Part shown: one piece after another, positions 35,977-52,831 of the stretch | Layout of the letters: every line of letters starts with the position of its first letter | Position numbering within the stretch: position 1 is the first letter of the stretch | Assembly: GCF_000759775.1 (NCBI RefSeq) | Contig: NZ_BBMY01000002.1 | Span: 48,747 to 112,746, forward strand | Reading direction: 5' to 3' | From: Escherichia albertii NBRC 107761 = DSM 17582 | Lineage (GTDB): Bacteria; Pseudomonadota; Gammaproteobacteria; Enterobacterales; Enterobacteriaceae | Length of the DNA stretch: 64,000 nucleotides | Translations under genes and position numbers: made by a program | The notes under the pieces: generated by a model | What the model saw: the letters and a program-made list of their open reading frames with translations, nothing else | What the model was told of the DNA's origin: nothing | Database searches by the model: none

Positions 35977-38883
35977 ATGCCTTTTACACTTGGTCAACGC
36001 TGGATCAGCGATACAGAAAGCGAATTAGGACTTGGAACCGTTGTCGCGGTGGATGCGCGAACTGTCACTTTACTTTTCCCATCTACTGGTGAAAACCGTC
36101 TGTACGCACGCAGTGATTCTCCCGTGACCCGCGTGATGTTCAATCCTGGTGATACCATTACCAGCCATGACGGCTGGCAGATGCAAGTCGAAGAAGTAAA
36201 AGAAGAAAATGGCCTGCTGACCTATATCGGTACTCGCCTGGATACTGAAGAGTCCGGCGTAGCCCTGCGTGAAGTTTTCCTTGATAGCAAATTGGTGTTC
36301 AGCAAACCACAGGACCGTCTGTTTGCCGGACAGATCGACCGTATGGACCGCTTTGCGTTGCGTTATCGCGCACGTAAGTATTCCAGCGAACAGTTCCGTA
36401 TGCCGTACAGCGGCCTGCGCGGTCAGCGTACCAGCCTGATCCCACACCAGCTCAACATCGCACATGATGTCGGTCGCCGCCATGCACCGCGCGTCCTGCT
36501 GGCTGACGAAGTAGGTTTAGGGAAAACCATTGAAGCCGGGATGATCCTGCATCAACAACTGCTCTCTGGCGCGGCTGAACGTGTGCTGATTATCGTCCCG
36601 GAAACTTTACAGCATCAGTGGCTGGTCGAGATGCTACGCCGTTTCAACCTGCGTTTTGCGCTGTTTGATGATGAGCGTTATGCCGAAGCCCAGCACGACG
36701 CTTACAACCCGTTCGACACCGAACAGCTGGTGATTTGCTCACTGGATTTTGCCCGTCGTAGCAAACAGCGTCTGGAACACTTGTGTGAAGCCGAGTGGGA
36801 TCTGCTGGTCGTCGATGAAGCGCACCACCTGGTGTGGAGCGAAGAGGCGCCGAGCCGTGAATATCAGACCATTGAACAACTGGCAGAACATGTGCCTGGC
36901 GTTCTGCTGCTGACCGCAACCCCGGAACAACTGGGGATGGAAAGCCACTTCGCCCGCCTGCGCCTGCTGGACCCGAACCGTTTCCACGATTTCGCACAAT
37001 TCGTTGAAGAACAGAAGAATTATCGTCCGGTCGCCGACGCCGTTGCCATGCTGCTGGCAGGTAACAAACTGAGCAATGACGAACTGAACATGCTCGGTGA
37101 GATGATCGGCGAGCAGGATATCGAGCCGCTTTTGCAGGCGGCAAACAGCGACAGCGAAGATGCCCAGAGCGCCCGTCAGGAACTGGTTTCCATGCTGATG
37201 GACCGCCACGGCACCAGCCGCGTACTGTTCCGTAACACGCGTAACGGCGTTAAAGGCTTCCCGAAACGCGAGCTGCACACTATTAAGCTGCCGCTGCCGA
37301 CGCAGTATCAGACGGCAATTAAAGTGTCCGGCATTATGGGCGCACGTAAAAGTGCGGAAGATCGCGCCCGCGATATGCTCTACCCGGAGCGTATTTATCA
37401 GGAATTTGAAGGCGATAACGCCACCTGGTGGAACTTTGACCCGCGCGTTGAGTGGCTGATGGGCTACCTGACCAGCCATCGCTCACAGAAAGTATTGGTT
37501 ATCTGCGCCAAAGCCGCTACCGCGCTGCAACTGGAGCAAGTACTGCGCGAACGTGAAGGTATCCGCGCCGCGGTGTTCCACGAAGGTATGTCGATTATCG
37601 AGCGTGACCGCGCAGCCGCCTGGTTCGCCGAAGAAGATACCGGCGCGCAGGTGCTGCTGTGTTCGGAAATTGGTTCTGAAGGGCGTAACTTCCAGTTCGC
37701 CAGCCATATGGTGATGTTCGATCTGCCGTTCAACCCGGATCTGCTGGAGCAGCGTATTGGTCGTCTGGACCGTATCGGCCAGGCGCACGATATTAAGATC
37801 CATGTGCCTTATCTGGAGAAAACCGCTCAGTCGGTGCTGGTACGCTGGTATCACGAAGGTCTGGATGCATTCGAGCACACCTGCCCGACTGGACGCACTA
37901 TTTACGATAGCGTTTACAACGATCTGATTAACTATCTGGCTTCACCGGATCAAACCGAAGGCTTTGACGATCTGATCAAAAACTGCCGCGAACAGCATGA
38001 AGCTCTGAAAGCACAGCTGGAGCAGGGCCGTGACCGCCTGCTGGAGATCCACTCCAACGGCGGCGAAAAAGCCCAGGCGCTGGCAGAAAGCATTGAAGAG
38101 CAGGATGACGATACCAACCTGATCGCCTTCGCCATGAACCTGTTCGATATTATCGGTATCAATCAGGACGATCGCGGCGACAACCTGATCGTCCTGACGC
38201 CGTCCGATCATATGCTGGTGCCGGACTTCCCGGGCCTGTCGGAAGATGGTATCACCATCACCTTCGATCGTGAAGTGGCGCTGGCGCGTGAAGATGCACA
38301 GTTTATTACCTGGGAGCATCCACTGATCCGCAACGGCCTGGACCTGATCCTTTCCGGCGATACCGGCAGCAGCACGATTTCGCTGTTGAAAAACAAAGCG
38401 TTGCCGGTAGGTACTCTGTTGCTGGAACTGATTTACGTGGTTGAAGCTCAGGCGCCGAAGCAGTTGCAACTTAACCGCTTCCTGCCGCCGACACCGGTGC
38501 GTATGCTGTTGGATAAAAACGGCAACAACCTGGCGGCACAGGTGGAGTTTGAAACATTCAACCGTCAGCTTAACGCAGTCAACCGTCATACCGGCAGTAA
38601 ACTGGTTAACGCCGTGCAGCAGGATGTTCACGCTATCCTTCAGCTGGGTGAAGCGCAGATTGAGAAGTCTGCCCGTGCACTGATTGACGCGGCACGTAAC
38701 GAAGCCGACGAAAAACTGTCTGCCGAACTGTCGCGTCTGGAAGCGCTGCGCGCAGTGAACCCGAACATTCGTGACGACGAACTGACTGCCATTGAGAGCA
38801 ACCGTCAGCAGGTGATGGAAAGCCTGGATCAGGTGGGCTGGCGTCTGGATGCCCTACGTTTGATCGTTGTGACGCATCAATAA
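35977..38883 (+). CDS. rapA: RapA, RNA polymerase-recycling ATPase
   Basis: SWI2/SNF2 ATPase of 968 residues (formerly hepA) that binds RNA polymerase and promotes its recycling. Two N-terminal Tudor-like domains are followed by Walker [15 protein letters not shown] near residue 177, the DEAH box [10 protein letters not shown] near residue 280 and a second RecA lobe with [15 protein letters not shown]. rluA follows 11 bases downstream. Confidence 0.98.
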   Translation: MPFTLGQRWISDTESELGLGTVVAVDARTVTLLFPSTGENRLYARSDSPVTRVMFNPGDTITSHDGWQMQVEEVKEENGLLTYIGTRLDTEESGVALREVFLDSKLVFSKPQDRLFAGQIDRMDRFALRYRARKYSSEQFRMPYSGLRGQRTSLIPHQLNIAHDVGRRHAPRVLLADEVGLGKTIEAGMILHQQLLSGAAERVLIIVPETLQHQWLVEMLRRFNLRFALFDDERYAEAQHDAYNPFDTEQLVICSLDFARRSKQRLEHLCEAEWDLLVVDEAHHLVWSEEAPSREYQTIEQLAEHVPGVLLLTATPEQLGMESHFARLRLLDPNRFHDFAQFVEEQKNYRPVADAVAMLLAGNKLSNDELNMLGEMIGEQDIEPLLQAANSDSEDAQSARQELVSMLMDRHGTSRVLFRNTRNGVKGFPKRELHTIKLPLPTQYQTAIKVSGIMGARKSAEDRARDMLYPERIYQEFEGDNATWWNFDPRVEWLMGYLTSHRSQKVLVICAKAATALQLEQVLREREGIRAAVFHEGMSIIERDRAAAWFAEEDTGAQVLLCSEIGSEGRNFQFASHMVMFDLPFNPDLLEQRIGRLDRIGQAHDIKIHVPYLEKTAQSVLVRWYHEGLDAFEHTCPTGRTIYDSVYNDLINYLASPDQTEGFDDLIKNCREQHEALKAQLEQGRDRLLEIHSNGGEKAQALAESIEEQDDDTNLIAFAMNLFDIIGINQDDRGDNLIVLTPSDHMLVPDFPGLSEDGITITFDREVALAREDAQFITWEHPLIRNGLDLILSGDTGSSTISLLKNKALPVGTLLLELIYVVEAQAPKQLQLNRFLPPTPVRMLLDKNGNNLAAQVEFETFNRQLNAVNRHTGSKLVNAVQQDVHAILQLGEAQIEKSARALIDAARNEADEKLSAELSRLEALRAVNPNIRDDELTAIESNRQQVMESLDQVGWRLDALRLIVVTHQ

Positions 38884-38894
38884 CGGAGCTGAAA

Positions 38895-39554
38895 ATGGGG
38901 ATGGAAAACTACAATCCGCCGCAGGAACCCTGGCTGGTTGTCCTGTATCAGGATGACCACATTATGGTGGTCAACAAGCCGAGTGGTTTGTTGTCTGTGC
39001 CGGGGCGTCTGGAAGAGCACAAAGACAGTGTGATGACGCGCATTCAGCGTGATTATCCGCAGGCGGAATCGGTGCATCGTCTGGATATGGCCACCAGCGG
39101 CGTGATTGTAGTGGCGCTGACCAAAGCCGCGGAGCAGGAATTAAAACGCCAGTTCCGCGAGCGCGAGCCGAAAAAGCAGTATGTGGCCCGCGTCTGGGGG
39201 CATCCATCCCCCGCCGAAGGTCTGGTGGATCTACCGCTGATTTGCGACTGGCCCAACCGCCCGAAACAGAAAGTCTGTTACGAAACGGGTAAACCTGCGC
39301 AGACGGAATATGAAGTGGTGGAGTATGCGGCGGATAACACGGCAAGAGTGGTGTTAAAGCCGATTACCGGGCGTTCGCATCAGCTGCGTGTACATATGCT
39401 GGCGCTGGGTCATCCGATTCTTGGCGATCGTTTTTATGCATCACCAGAAGCGAGAGCAATGGCGCCACGATTATTGTTGCATGCAGAAATGTTGACGATT
39501 ACCCATCCGGCGTATGGCAACAGTATGACGTTTAAAGCGCCAGCGGATTTTTGA
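38895..39554 (+). CDS. rluA: RluA, dual-specificity pseudouridine synthase
   Basis: Makes pseudouridine 746 in 23S rRNA and 32 in several tRNAs. It is 219 residues long. The catalytic Asp lies in VHRLDMATSGVIVVA near residue 64, and GRSHQLRVHMLALGHPILGD is the conserved C-terminal motif. It follows rapA closely, probably in one transcript. A BIME follows. Confidence 0.97.
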   Translation: MGMENYNPPQEPWLVVLYQDDHIMVVNKPSGLLSVPGRLEEHKDSVMTRIQRDYPQAESVHRLDMATSGVIVVALTKAAEQELKRQFREREPKKQYVARVWGHPSPAEGLVDLPLICDWPNRPKQKVCYETGKPAQTEYEVVEYAADNTARVVLKPITGRSHQLRVHMLALGHPILGDRFYASPEARAMAPRLLLHAEMLTITHPAYGNSMTFKAPADF

Positions 39555-39573
39555 TAGTCACGCTGGCGCGATT

Positions 39574-39713
<140 letters not shown>

Positions 39714-39723
39714 AGTTTGAAAC

Positions 39724-40539
39724 TTATTTAAACCCTTTCTGCTGCTTAATCAGTTCATACGCCTGCTGAATTTCCTGCGCTTTCTGCTTCGCCATCTCCA
39801 TCATCTCTGGCGGCAAACCTTTCGCTACCAGCTTATCCGGGTGGTGCTCGCTCATCAGCTTACGGTAGGCACGTTTAATCGTTGTCGCGTCATCTGTCGG
39901 CTTCACGCCCAACACATTACAGGCATCTTCCAGCGTCGGGCCACGCTGCGCTTGCTGCCAGTGACCACCGCCAGACTGCTGCTGATAACCGCCGCCAAAC
40001 TGCGCCCCGCCCTGCATCATACGCAGGAACTGGTCAAACTGAGCGCGCGAAATCCCTAACTCTTCAGCAATGACATACAGTACAGCACGTTCATTAGGAT
40101 GCAGCGAACCATCGGCAAACGCCGCCTGAATCTGGATCTCCAGAAACATACGAATTAAGTCAAAACGACCAAAGCAGACACTACGAAACTGACGCATTTT
40201 TTCACGCAGTGGGTAATTATCTGATTTTCCCACCCGGAAAGCATTTTGCGCCGCAGTACGGGAAGCGCCATGCAGATTCATTCTGTCCATCAGTTGGCTG
40301 GCGATATGAATATCAGCCTCGGTAACACGACCTTTGGATTTGGTTAAATGCCCCATCACTTCAAAAGTGGTGGCAAAAAACAGCGCCTGACGCTCGCGCT
40401 GGTTGGCAAACCACGCCATTTTACGGCTACGGGCTTTATCAAACATGTGGCCAATTAACAGACCCAACACTACGCCCCAAAAGCCGCCGCCCATTATTAA
40501 GGCCATGGCCACGCCAATGATTTTTCCCCAATACTGCAT
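39724..40539 (-). CDS. djlA: DjlA, membrane-anchored DnaJ-like co-chaperone
   Basis: Type III membrane co-chaperone for DnaK, 271 residues. It has an N-terminal membrane segment (about residues 7-30, Gly-rich), a TerB-like central domain and a C-terminal J domain with the HPD motif ([10 protein letters not shown] near residue 235). Overproduction in E. coli stimulates the Rcs response. ATG-40539 is used; the upstream extension to 40584 does not match the known N-terminus. Confidence 0.97.
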   Translation of the reverse strand: MQYWGKIIGVAMALIMGGGFWGVVLGLLIGHMFDKARSRKMAWFANQRERQALFFATTFEVMGHLTKSKGRVTEADIHIASQLMDRMNLHGASRTAAQNAFRVGKSDNYPLREKMRQFRSVCFGRFDLIRMFLEIQIQAAFADGSLHPNERAVLYVIAEELGISRAQFDQFLRMMQGGAQFGGGYQQQSGGGHWQQAQRGPTLEDACNVLGVKPTDDATTIKRAYRKLMSEHHPDKLVAKGLPPEMMEMAKQKAQEIQQAYELIKQQKGFK

Positions 40540-40793
40540 ATATTCCCCAAATCGACACACGGATATCAGGGCTATCTCCCACAATATAAAGGTGCTTTTA
40601 CCGTTTTCCGGCTGCGGTCAATTGTGGGACATCGCCTATAATTTGCATTATCATACCTGTCATTCAATGCCGTGCCTAACACCACTGACGCTATTCGGAC
40701 AGGATTAACACTAGCGTAGAGATGACGAGTACGTTAGTCTCTGACCGTTTGTCACGCGCAACGTTACCGATGATGGAACAATAAAATCAACGT
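40540..40793. promoter_or_regulatory. djlA-lptD divergent promoter region
   Basis: A 254-base non-coding gap between divergent djlA and lptD. In E. coli lptD-surA is partly sigma-E dependent and its promoters lie here; I could not place a sigma-E promoter confidently by eye. Confidence 0.5.
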
Positions 40794-43151
40794 ATGAAAA
40801 AACGTATCCCCACTCTTCTGGCCACCATGATTGCCACCGCCCTTTATAGTCAACAGGGACTGGCAGCCGATCTCGCCTCACAGTGCATGTTGGGCGTGCC
40901 AAGCTATGACCGTCCTCTGGTACAGGGCGATACTAACGACTTACCCGTGACGATTAATGCTGACCACGCAAAGGGAAATTACCCCGATGACGCCGTGTTT
41001 ACCGGCAGCGTGGATATCATGCAGGGTAACAGCCGCCTGCAGGCCGATGAAGTTCAGCTCCATCAAAAAGAGGCCCCCGGACAAGCGGAACCGGTACGTA
41101 CCGTTGATGCGCTCGGTAACGTTCATTACGACGATAACCAGGTGATCCTCAAAGGACCGAAAGGCTGGGCGAATCTGAACACCAAAGACACCAACGTCTG
41201 GAAAGGTGATTACCAGATGATGGGCCGTCAGGGACGTGGTAAAGCCGACCTAATGAAACAACGTGGCGAAAACCGCTACACTATTCTGGATAATGGTAGC
41301 TTTACCTCCTGTTTGCCTGGTTCTGATACCTGGAGCGTGGTAGGTAGCGAAATTATTCATGACCGCGAAGAACAAGTCGCGGAAATCTGGAACGCCCGCT
41401 TTAAAGTCGGTCCGGTGCCGATTTTTTACAGCCCCTATTTGCAGTTGCCAGTGGGTGATAAACGTCGCTCAGGTTTCTTGATCCCGAACGCCAAGTACAC
41501 CACCACCAACTACTTTGAGTTCTATCTTCCGTATTACTGGAATATTGCGCCAAATATGGATGCCACCATCACGCCGCATTATATGCATCGTCGTGGCAAC
41601 ATTATGTGGGAGAACGAGTTCCGTTATCTCACTCAGGCTGGCGCTGGCTTGATGGAACTTGACTATCTGCCTTCAGATAAAGTCTATGAAGATGAACATC
41701 CGAAGGATGATAGCTCACGTCGTTGGTTGTTCTACTGGCAACACTCCGGGGTAATGGATCAGGTGTGGCGTTTCAACGTCGACTACACCAAAGTCAGCGA
41801 TCCTAGCTACTTCAATGACTTCGATAACAAATACGGCTCCAGTACCGACGGTTATGCAACGCAAAAATTCAGCGTTGGCTATGCAGTACAAAACTTCAAT
41901 GCCACCGTTTCAACCAAGCAGTTCCAGGTCTTCAACGAACAGAACACCAGTAGCTACTCGGCAGAACCGCAGTTAGACGTTAATTACTATCAAAACGATG
42001 TTGGTCCTTTTGATACGCGAATTTACGGTCAGGCTGTGCACTTTGTTAACACCAGAGATGACATGCCAGAGGCGACTCGTGTTCACCTGGAGCCGACCAT
42101 CAATCTGCCGCTCTCTAATAACTGGGGCAGTATCAATACTGAAGCAAAGTTGCTGGCGACGCATTATCAGCAAACCAATCTTGACTGGTATAACAGCAAC
42201 CCCAAAAACACCAAACTGGCAGACTCCGCTAACCGCGTGATGCCGCAGTTCAAAATAGACGGCAGAATGGTCTTCGAGCGCGATATGGAAATGCTGGCGC
42301 CAGGCTATACCCAGACGCTGGAACCACGCGCACAGTATCTGTATGTACCGTATCGCGATCAGAGCAAAATCTATAACTACGACTCTTCACTGCTGCAATC
42401 TGACTACTCTGGCCTGTTCCGGGACCGGACTTACGGCGGTCTTGACCGTATTGCTTCCGCGAACCAAGTAACGACCGGTGTCACATCTCGCGTATATGAT
42501 GATGCTGCCGTTGAACGTTTTAATATTTCCGTTGGTCAAATCTACTATTTCACGGAGTCTCGCACTGGCGATGACAACATAACATGGGAGAATAACGACA
42601 AAACGGGCTCACTGGTATGGGCAGGCGATACTTACTGGCGTATCTCTGAACGTTGGGGACTGCGTGGCGGGATTCAGTACGATACCCGTCTGGATAACGT
42701 AGCCACCAGTAACTCCAGCATTGAATACCGTCGGGATGAAGACCGTCTGATACAACTGAACTACCGTTACGCCAGCCCGGAATACATTCAGGCGACATTG
42801 CCTAAGTACTATTCCACTGCCGAGCAGTATAAAAACGGAATTTCGCAGGTAGGTACGGTTGCCAGTTGGCCAATTGCCGATCGTTGGTCAATTGTCGGGG
42901 CCTACTACTACGATACCAATGCGAACAAGCAGGCAGACTCAATGTTAGGAGTGCAATACAGCTCCTGCTGCTATGCGATTCGCGTCGGTTACGAGCGTAA
43001 GCTGAACGGTTGGGATAGCAATAAACAACATGCGATATATGACAACGCAATCGGCTTTAACATCGAACTTCGCGGCCTGAGCTCTAACTACGGTCTGGGT
43101 ACGCAAGAGATGCTGCGTTCGAACATTCTGCCGTATCAAAACTCTTTGTGA
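40794..43151 (+). CDS. lptD: LptD, outer-membrane LPS assembly protein
   Basis: Beta-barrel that inserts LPS in the outer leaflet with LptE. It has 785 residues, one more than the 784 I recall for K-12. The signal peptide is about 24 residues ([20 protein letters not shown]...), then a periplasmic jellyroll and a C-terminal barrel. The four cysteines for the two long-range disulphides are present: QCMLG and TSCLPG near the N-terminus and the adjacent pair in YSSCCYAI. It is co-transcribed with surA. Confidence 0.97.
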   Translation: MKKRIPTLLATMIATALYSQQGLAADLASQCMLGVPSYDRPLVQGDTNDLPVTINADHAKGNYPDDAVFTGSVDIMQGNSRLQADEVQLHQKEAPGQAEPVRTVDALGNVHYDDNQVILKGPKGWANLNTKDTNVWKGDYQMMGRQGRGKADLMKQRGENRYTILDNGSFTSCLPGSDTWSVVGSEIIHDREEQVAEIWNARFKVGPVPIFYSPYLQLPVGDKRRSGFLIPNAKYTTTNYFEFYLPYYWNIAPNMDATITPHYMHRRGNIMWENEFRYLTQAGAGLMELDYLPSDKVYEDEHPKDDSSRRWLFYWQHSGVMDQVWRFNVDYTKVSDPSYFNDFDNKYGSSTDGYATQKFSVGYAVQNFNATVSTKQFQVFNEQNTSSYSAEPQLDVNYYQNDVGPFDTRIYGQAVHFVNTRDDMPEATRVHLEPTINLPLSNNWGSINTEAKLLATHYQQTNLDWYNSNPKNTKLADSANRVMPQFKIDGRMVFERDMEMLAPGYTQTLEPRAQYLYVPYRDQSKIYNYDSSLLQSDYSGLFRDRTYGGLDRIASANQVTTGVTSRVYDDAAVERFNISVGQIYYFTESRTGDDNITWENNDKTGSLVWAGDTYWRISERWGLRGGIQYDTRLDNVATSNSSIEYRRDEDRLIQLNYRYASPEYIQATLPKYYSTAEQYKNGISQVGTVASWPIADRWSIVGAYYYDTNANKQADSMLGVQYSSCCYAIRVGYERKLNGWDSNKQHAIYDNAIGFNIELRGLSSNYGLGTQEMLRSNILPYQNSL

Positions 43152-43203
43152 TTTGTTGATTTACCACGTAATCCGCAGTGCGGTTAATTGAAATGGAAAA
43201 AGT

Positions 43204-46297
<3,094 letters not shown>

Positions 46298-46299
46298 CG

Positions 46300-46677
46300 A
46301 TGATCAATTCGCCCCGAGTGTGTATTCAGGTTCAAAGCGTCTACATTGAGGCCCAATCTTCACCTGATAATGAACGTTACGTTTTTGCTTATACCGTAAC
46401 CATACGCAATCTGGGGCGAGCGCCAGTGCAGTTGTTGGGACGTTACTGGCTGATCACTAACGGCAATGGCCGTGAAACTGAAGTCCAGGGTGAGGGTGTG
46501 GTGGGCGTCCAACCGCATATCGCCCCTGGTGAAGAATACCAATATACCAGCGGCGCAATCATTGAAACGCCGCTGGGCACCATGCAGGGTCACTACGAAA
46601 TGATCGATGAGAATGGCGTTCCCTTTAGCATCGACATTCCCGTATTTCGACTCGCCGTTCCAATACTCATTCATTAA
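46300..46677 (+). CDS. apaG: ApaG, fibronectin-III-like protein of unknown exact role
   Basis: Conserved protein of 125 residues with an all-beta (ApaG/DUF525) fold. The motif [22 protein letters not shown] near residue 30 and the Gly-rich [17 protein letters not shown] are typical. ATG-46300 is chosen over an in-frame ATG at 46246, which lies inside rsmA. Its biochemical role is not established; it sits between rsmA and apaH in one transcript. Confidence 0.95.
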   Translation: MINSPRVCIQVQSVYIEAQSSPDNERYVFAYTVTIRNLGRAPVQLLGRYWLITNGNGRETEVQGEGVVGVQPHIAPGEEYQYTSGAIIETPLGTMQGHYEMIDENGVPFSIDIPVFRLAVPILIH

Positions 46678-46682
46678 TAAAT

Positions 46683-47531
46683 ATGGCGACATACCTTATT
46701 GGCGATGTTCACGGTTGTTACGATGAACTGATCGCATTGCTGCATAAAGTGGAATTTACTCCCGGTAAAGATATCCTCTGGCTGACGGGCGACCTGGTCG
46801 CGCGCGGTCCGGGTTCGCTGGATGTCCTGCGTTATGTAAAGTCTTTAGGCGATAACGTACGTCTGGTGCTGGGGAATCACGATCTGCATCTGCTGGCGGT
46901 CTTTGCCGGGATCAGCCGTAATAAACCGAAAGATCACCTTACGCCGTTGTTGGAAGCGCCTGACGCCGACGAACTGCTTAACTGGTTGCGCCGCCAGCCT
47001 CTGATGCAAATCGACGAAGAGAAAAAGCTGGTGATGACCCACGCGGGGATCACGCCACAGTGGGATCTCCAGACAGCCAAAGAGTGCGCACGCGACGTAG
47101 AAGCGGTACTGTCGAGCGATTCCTACCCCTTCTTCCTCGACGCTATGTACGGCGATATGCCAAACAACTGGTCGCCGGAATTACGTGGGTTAGGAAGACT
47201 GCGTTTTATCACCAACGCCTTTACTCGTATGCGTTTCTGTTTTCCGAACGGTCAACTGGATATGTATAGCAAAGAGTCGCCGGAAGAAGCGCCAGCGCCA
47301 CTGAAACCGTGGTTTGCGATTCCTGGCCCCGTCAGTGAAGAGTACAGCATCGCCTTTGGTCACTGGGCATCACTGGAAGGCAAAGGCACGCCGGAAGGGA
47401 TTTACGCGCTGGATACCGGCTGCTGCTGGGGTGGTACATTAACCTGCCTGCGCTGGGAAGATAAACAGTATTTTGTCCAGCCGTCGAACCGGCATAAGGA
47501 TTTGGGTGAGGGAGAGGCGGTCACGTCTTAA
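46683..47531 (+). CDS. apaH: ApaH, diadenosine tetraphosphatase
   Basis: Symmetrical Ap4A hydrolase that also removes Np4 caps from RNA, 282 residues. Metallophosphatase motifs are [10 protein letters not shown] at residue 7, [10 protein letters not shown] near 35 and GNHDLHLL near 63. The K-12 protein is 280 residues ending GEAAAS; here it ends GEGEAVTS, so the last residues changed exactly where the ccd remnant abuts. The stop overlaps the end of the opposing ccdB frame by four bases. Confidence 0.97.
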   Translation: MATYLIGDVHGCYDELIALLHKVEFTPGKDILWLTGDLVARGPGSLDVLRYVKSLGDNVRLVLGNHDLHLLAVFAGISRNKPKDHLTPLLEAPDADELLNWLRRQPLMQIDEEKKLVMTHAGITPQWDLQTAKECARDVEAVLSSDSYPFFLDAMYGDMPNNWSPELRGLGRLRFITNAFTRMRFCFPNGQLDMYSKESPEEAPAPLKPWFAIPGPVSEEYSIAFGHWASLEGKGTPEGIYALDTGCCWGGTLTCLRWEDKQYFVQPSNRHKDLGEGEAVTS

Positions 47532-47842
47532 ATCCCGTCGAGCATAAAATCTAATCCCCCTTTAATCAACGTTCGGTGCGCGCTGGCATCACAAAATTTC
47601 GTTCCCAGCGCGTTAACTGGAACAGTTGCAGTCTCATGCGTCATGAGCACATATTCTCTTCCATCTACCAGTAAAAGGATTGAGTTAAGTCGTTCTGGTG
47701 GGTAATTACGGCTAAATCGTTCAATAGGTGTTAATGGAATAACGATACGGCGATTAATCTCACCAATAATGTCGCTGGTAACATTGATAACAAAGGGAAA
47801 TGCGGCGTTCCTGCCGCGACTGCGGTATACCGTAAATGGTAT
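47528..47842 (-). pseudogene. ccdB: CcdB-type gyrase toxin frame without a usable start
   Basis: An open frame of 104 codons with clear similarity to CcdB: TVYRSRGRNAAFPFVINVTSD at the start, INRRIVIPLTPIERF, LLLVDGREYVLMTHETATVPV, and a C-terminal DGI close to the WGI end of F-plasmid CcdB, which is needed for gyrase poisoning. Where the start should be, the sequence reads ATA CCA TTT ACG; related genes begin ATG CAA TTT. The only in-frame ATGs are deep inside. It lies downstream of the frameshifted antitoxin. A near-full toxin frame without a start suggests recent loss. Identity is from memory of the O157:H7 chromosomal ccd locus. Confidence 0.85.
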
Positions 47843-48077
47843 CGCCAGAAGCTTCGGTATTCATCAGAAAACAACCGGTTTCATCAGCCAATTGATTTAA
47901 CGTAGCGATAGCTTCTGCGTTCTCTTCACGCCAACGTGTTGCTGCATGTTTTTTAAGTTCAGCATTGAGCGCAACCGTAAGGGTAGCGCTCATATTTAAG
48001 CCAGCATCGCGAGCGCGATTGACTAACTCACGGTCGACGGTGACGGCCACACTTTGTGTGGTACGTTTTGCAGTCAT
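47760..48077 (-). pseudogene. ccdA: CcdA-type antitoxin, frameshifted near codon 70
   Basis: The first 70 codons encode a CcdA-like antitoxin: an N-terminal ribbon-helix-helix (TTQSVAVTVDRELVNRARDA) and the toxin-binding part (AATRWREENAEAIATLNQLADETGCF). At a run of four T (47871-47868 on the minus strand) the frame slips; one extra T would give the expected tail SDEYRSFW. As it stands the frame runs on for 35 unrelated codons into ccdB DNA (105 aa in all). AGGAG lies 10-14 bases before the ATG. The N-terminal DNA-binding part may still be made. It belongs to the chromosomal ccd locus found between folA and apaH in some E. coli. Confidence 0.85.
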
Positions 48078-48162
48078 GATATCGTGCTCCTGTACAATTT
48101 ATACGTCTGGTATACACGGATATCTGCACGTATCAGCGATGCCGGGATTCTAATAGACAAAC
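48078..48162 (-). promoter_or_regulatory. ccdA promoter/leader region
   Basis: 85 bases between folA and ccdA. On the minus strand a TATAAA-type -10 candidate and an AGGAG RBS precede the ccdA ATG, and a short GTATAC palindrome could be part of the CcdAB operator. These assignments are tentative. Confidence 0.45.
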
Positions 48163-50688
<2,526 letters not shown>

Positions 50689-50696
<8 letters not shown>

Positions 50697-51219
50697 GATG
50701 TGCCTCCTGCCATTCCAGCAGACGTTGCTTATAGTGACGCGCCTGCCCTTCGAGGGTTTCGTCGTCACAAATAAAGGTGCAGTGCATGGCAAACGGCGGT
50801 AGCCAGTTCAGCCCACAGTAGATTGCCGTCGCCTGTAGCGGCTGCGACAGCACATCAAAGCCCGGATGCGCACCGATCTCAAAATGGCTTTCCCCGCCGC
50901 CGGTCGTCACCGCCCACAGCAAATGCTTGCCATGCAGCGCCGTGCCGCCGTGACCATAAGCCCAGCCGTGCGAGAAAACTTTATCGATCCAAAGTTTAAG
51001 GAGCGGTGGAATGCTGTACCACTGCATTGGGTGCTGCCAGACGATCAGATCGGCGCGAGACAGCGCCTCCTGTTCGGCGGCAATGTCGATATTGAAGTCA
51101 GGATAAAGTTGATAAAGAGAGCGAATTTCAACGCCTTCCAGCGTCCTTGCCTGTTCAAGCATCCGTTTATTCGCATGGGAATGATGCGGATACGGATGCG
51201 CATAAATGATTAGAATCAT
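50689..51219 (-). CDS. kefF: KefF, ancillary quinone oxidoreductase of KefC
   Basis: Flavodoxin-fold NAD(P)H:quinone oxidoreductase of 176 residues that is required for full KefC activity. [20 protein letters not shown] is the FMN-binding start; [22 protein letters not shown] and the flavin-contacting AVTTGGGES follow. The start at 51219 matches the known protein. It is translationally coupled to kefC by an eight-base overlap. Confidence 0.96.
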
Positions 51220-51326
51220 AGTTAGCCTGCGCAATTACACCTTTGTTTTCTCACAAAGTGTAGTCATATATTTACGCGGCTTATAGTCAATAATATTGAT
51301 TCAAAAAAGGGAGAAATCTGAATAAG

Positions 51327-52658
51327 TTACCCCGCTCGCTGCCTGCGAATCGTCATATTACTGGTCTGCGCCAGTGACATTCCGCGCGTTTCCGGGGCAA
51401 ACGCCACAGAAATCAGTAAACCAAACAGCGAAATCCCCGCGCCCATCAGCATCGTATTGCTGATGCCATAATTATTAATAAAGATCGGCAGCGCCCAGGT
51501 CGAAACAATGGTGCCAATACGGCTTAGGGACATAATAACGCCCACAGCAGAGGCGCGGATATCCGTCGGGAAGAGCTCATTAGGATAGAGCCATTGCAAA
51601 TTACCCGGCCCACCAGAGAAAAAGGCATACACCGCGAACGCCATCACCACCAGCCAAATCCCCATATCCGGGATCAGTCCCAAAACAGCCAGCGCCAATG
51701 TCATCATGGCAAAGCTGCCAATCAACAATGGACGCCGTCCGGCAGTATTAAGCCATAACATCGGCGGAATACAGCCGAGCATAAAGAACAGGCTAATCAC
51801 CACGTTCCCCAGCGCCGCATTTTTTCCGACCCCCAACCCCAGCAAACCAACGATTTGTGGGCCAAAGGTGTAAATGGCGAACATCGGGATCACCTGGCAG
51901 GTCCAGATGGCGGCAACAAACAGAACAAAAGGAAAATGGCGGCGATTAAACAGATCGCGAAAACGGGTTTGCTGCGGTTGCTCTTCGTCGAAAGCCACCG
52001 GTTCGCCAAACAGTTTGATCATCATCTCTTCACACTCTTTCACTCGCCCTTTGCGTAGTAACCAACGGGGAGATTCAGGCAGCTCGAATCGACCAATCAA
52101 AATCAACAAACAGGGGATCGCCGCGCTGCCCAGCATCCAGCGCCAGCCGCCTTCCATATCATAAAGCCAGTAGCCAACCAGATCGGCACAGGTCGCGCCG
52201 ACATACCACATGGCGGCAATAAAGCTGATGGAAAACGCTCGCTGACGGGTGCTGGAGAACTCGGTAATCATCGAGGTGGCGATGGGATAATCCGCGCCGA
52301 TGACAATGCCGATGAGGACCCGCATCACCAGCAGTTCGACGGGGGATGAGACAAACATCGTCGCCACCGATATTACGCCGATGGCGATAATATCGATCAG
52401 AAACATTTTGCGCCGTCCGACTTTATCGGAAATATAGCCAAACAGCGATGTGCCGACGAATAGCCCGGCGAGCGTTCCCGCGCCCAGCAAGCCAATCCAG
52501 TCAGCGTCCAGCTTCAGCGCCGGAGTCAGTTGCTCCAGCGCCACGCCAATCATTACCAGTACATAACCATCCAGAAACGGGCCACCGCTTCCCCACAGTA
52601 AAATGCGACGGTGAATTGAGGAGAATTTAAGATCGTCAAAGTTTCTGGACGGTTGCAT
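51327..52658 (-). CDS. yaaU: YaaU, MFS transporter of unknown substrate
   Basis: Major facilitator of 443 residues with twelve predicted membrane segments, sugar-porter subgroup by motifs: GYISDKVGRRK near residue 75 between TM2 and TM3, and PESPRWLLRKGR near residue 215 at the central loop. The substrate is not known. The position next to fixABCX in E. coli has led to suggestions of a link to carnitine metabolism, but nothing in the sequence proves it. Confidence 0.93.
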   Translation of the reverse strand: MQPSRNFDDLKFSSIHRRILLWGSGGPFLDGYVLVMIGVALEQLTPALKLDADWIGLLGAGTLAGLFVGTSLFGYISDKVGRRKMFLIDIIAIGVISVATMFVSSPVELLVMRVLIGIVIGADYPIATSMITEFSSTRQRAFSISFIAAMWYVGATCADLVGYWLYDMEGGWRWMLGSAAIPCLLILIGRFELPESPRWLLRKGRVKECEEMMIKLFGEPVAFDEEQPQQTRFRDLFNRRHFPFVLFVAAIWTCQVIPMFAIYTFGPQIVGLLGLGVGKNAALGNVVISLFFMLGCIPPMLWLNTAGRRPLLIGSFAMMTLALAVLGLIPDMGIWLVVMAFAVYAFFSGGPGNLQWLYPNELFPTDIRASAVGVIMSLSRIGTIVSTWALPIFINNYGISNTMLMGAGISLFGLLISVAFAPETRGMSLAQTSNMTIRRQRAG

Positions 52659-52731
52659 GGGTTATTCCTGTTTTTTTTTGCAATGAGAGTCAGTACGGCG
52701 TTATTTCAGGCAACGGTTGCATGCCTCCTTC

Positions 52732-52806
52732 CTGGCTGGATAAGGTGCGTTAGCATCGCATCCGACAACAATCGCCGGATGCGGCATAAACGCCTTATCC
52801 GGCCTG
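52732..52806. repeat. REP pair between fixX and yaaU
   Basis: Two inverted REP units: GGCTGGATAAGGTGCG...CGCATCCGAC and GCCGGATGCGGC...CGCCTTATCCGGC. They lie in the 173-base gap downstream of fixX. Confidence 0.87.
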
Positions 52807-52831
52807 ACGTTACGCATCATAAAAACCAACA

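Noticed and set aside
47760..48077. The 105-codon ccdA frame as a normal longer antitoxin
   Set aside because: The last 35 residues come from DNA that encodes CcdB in another frame, and inserting one T recovers the expected CcdA end; a frameshift is the simpler reading.
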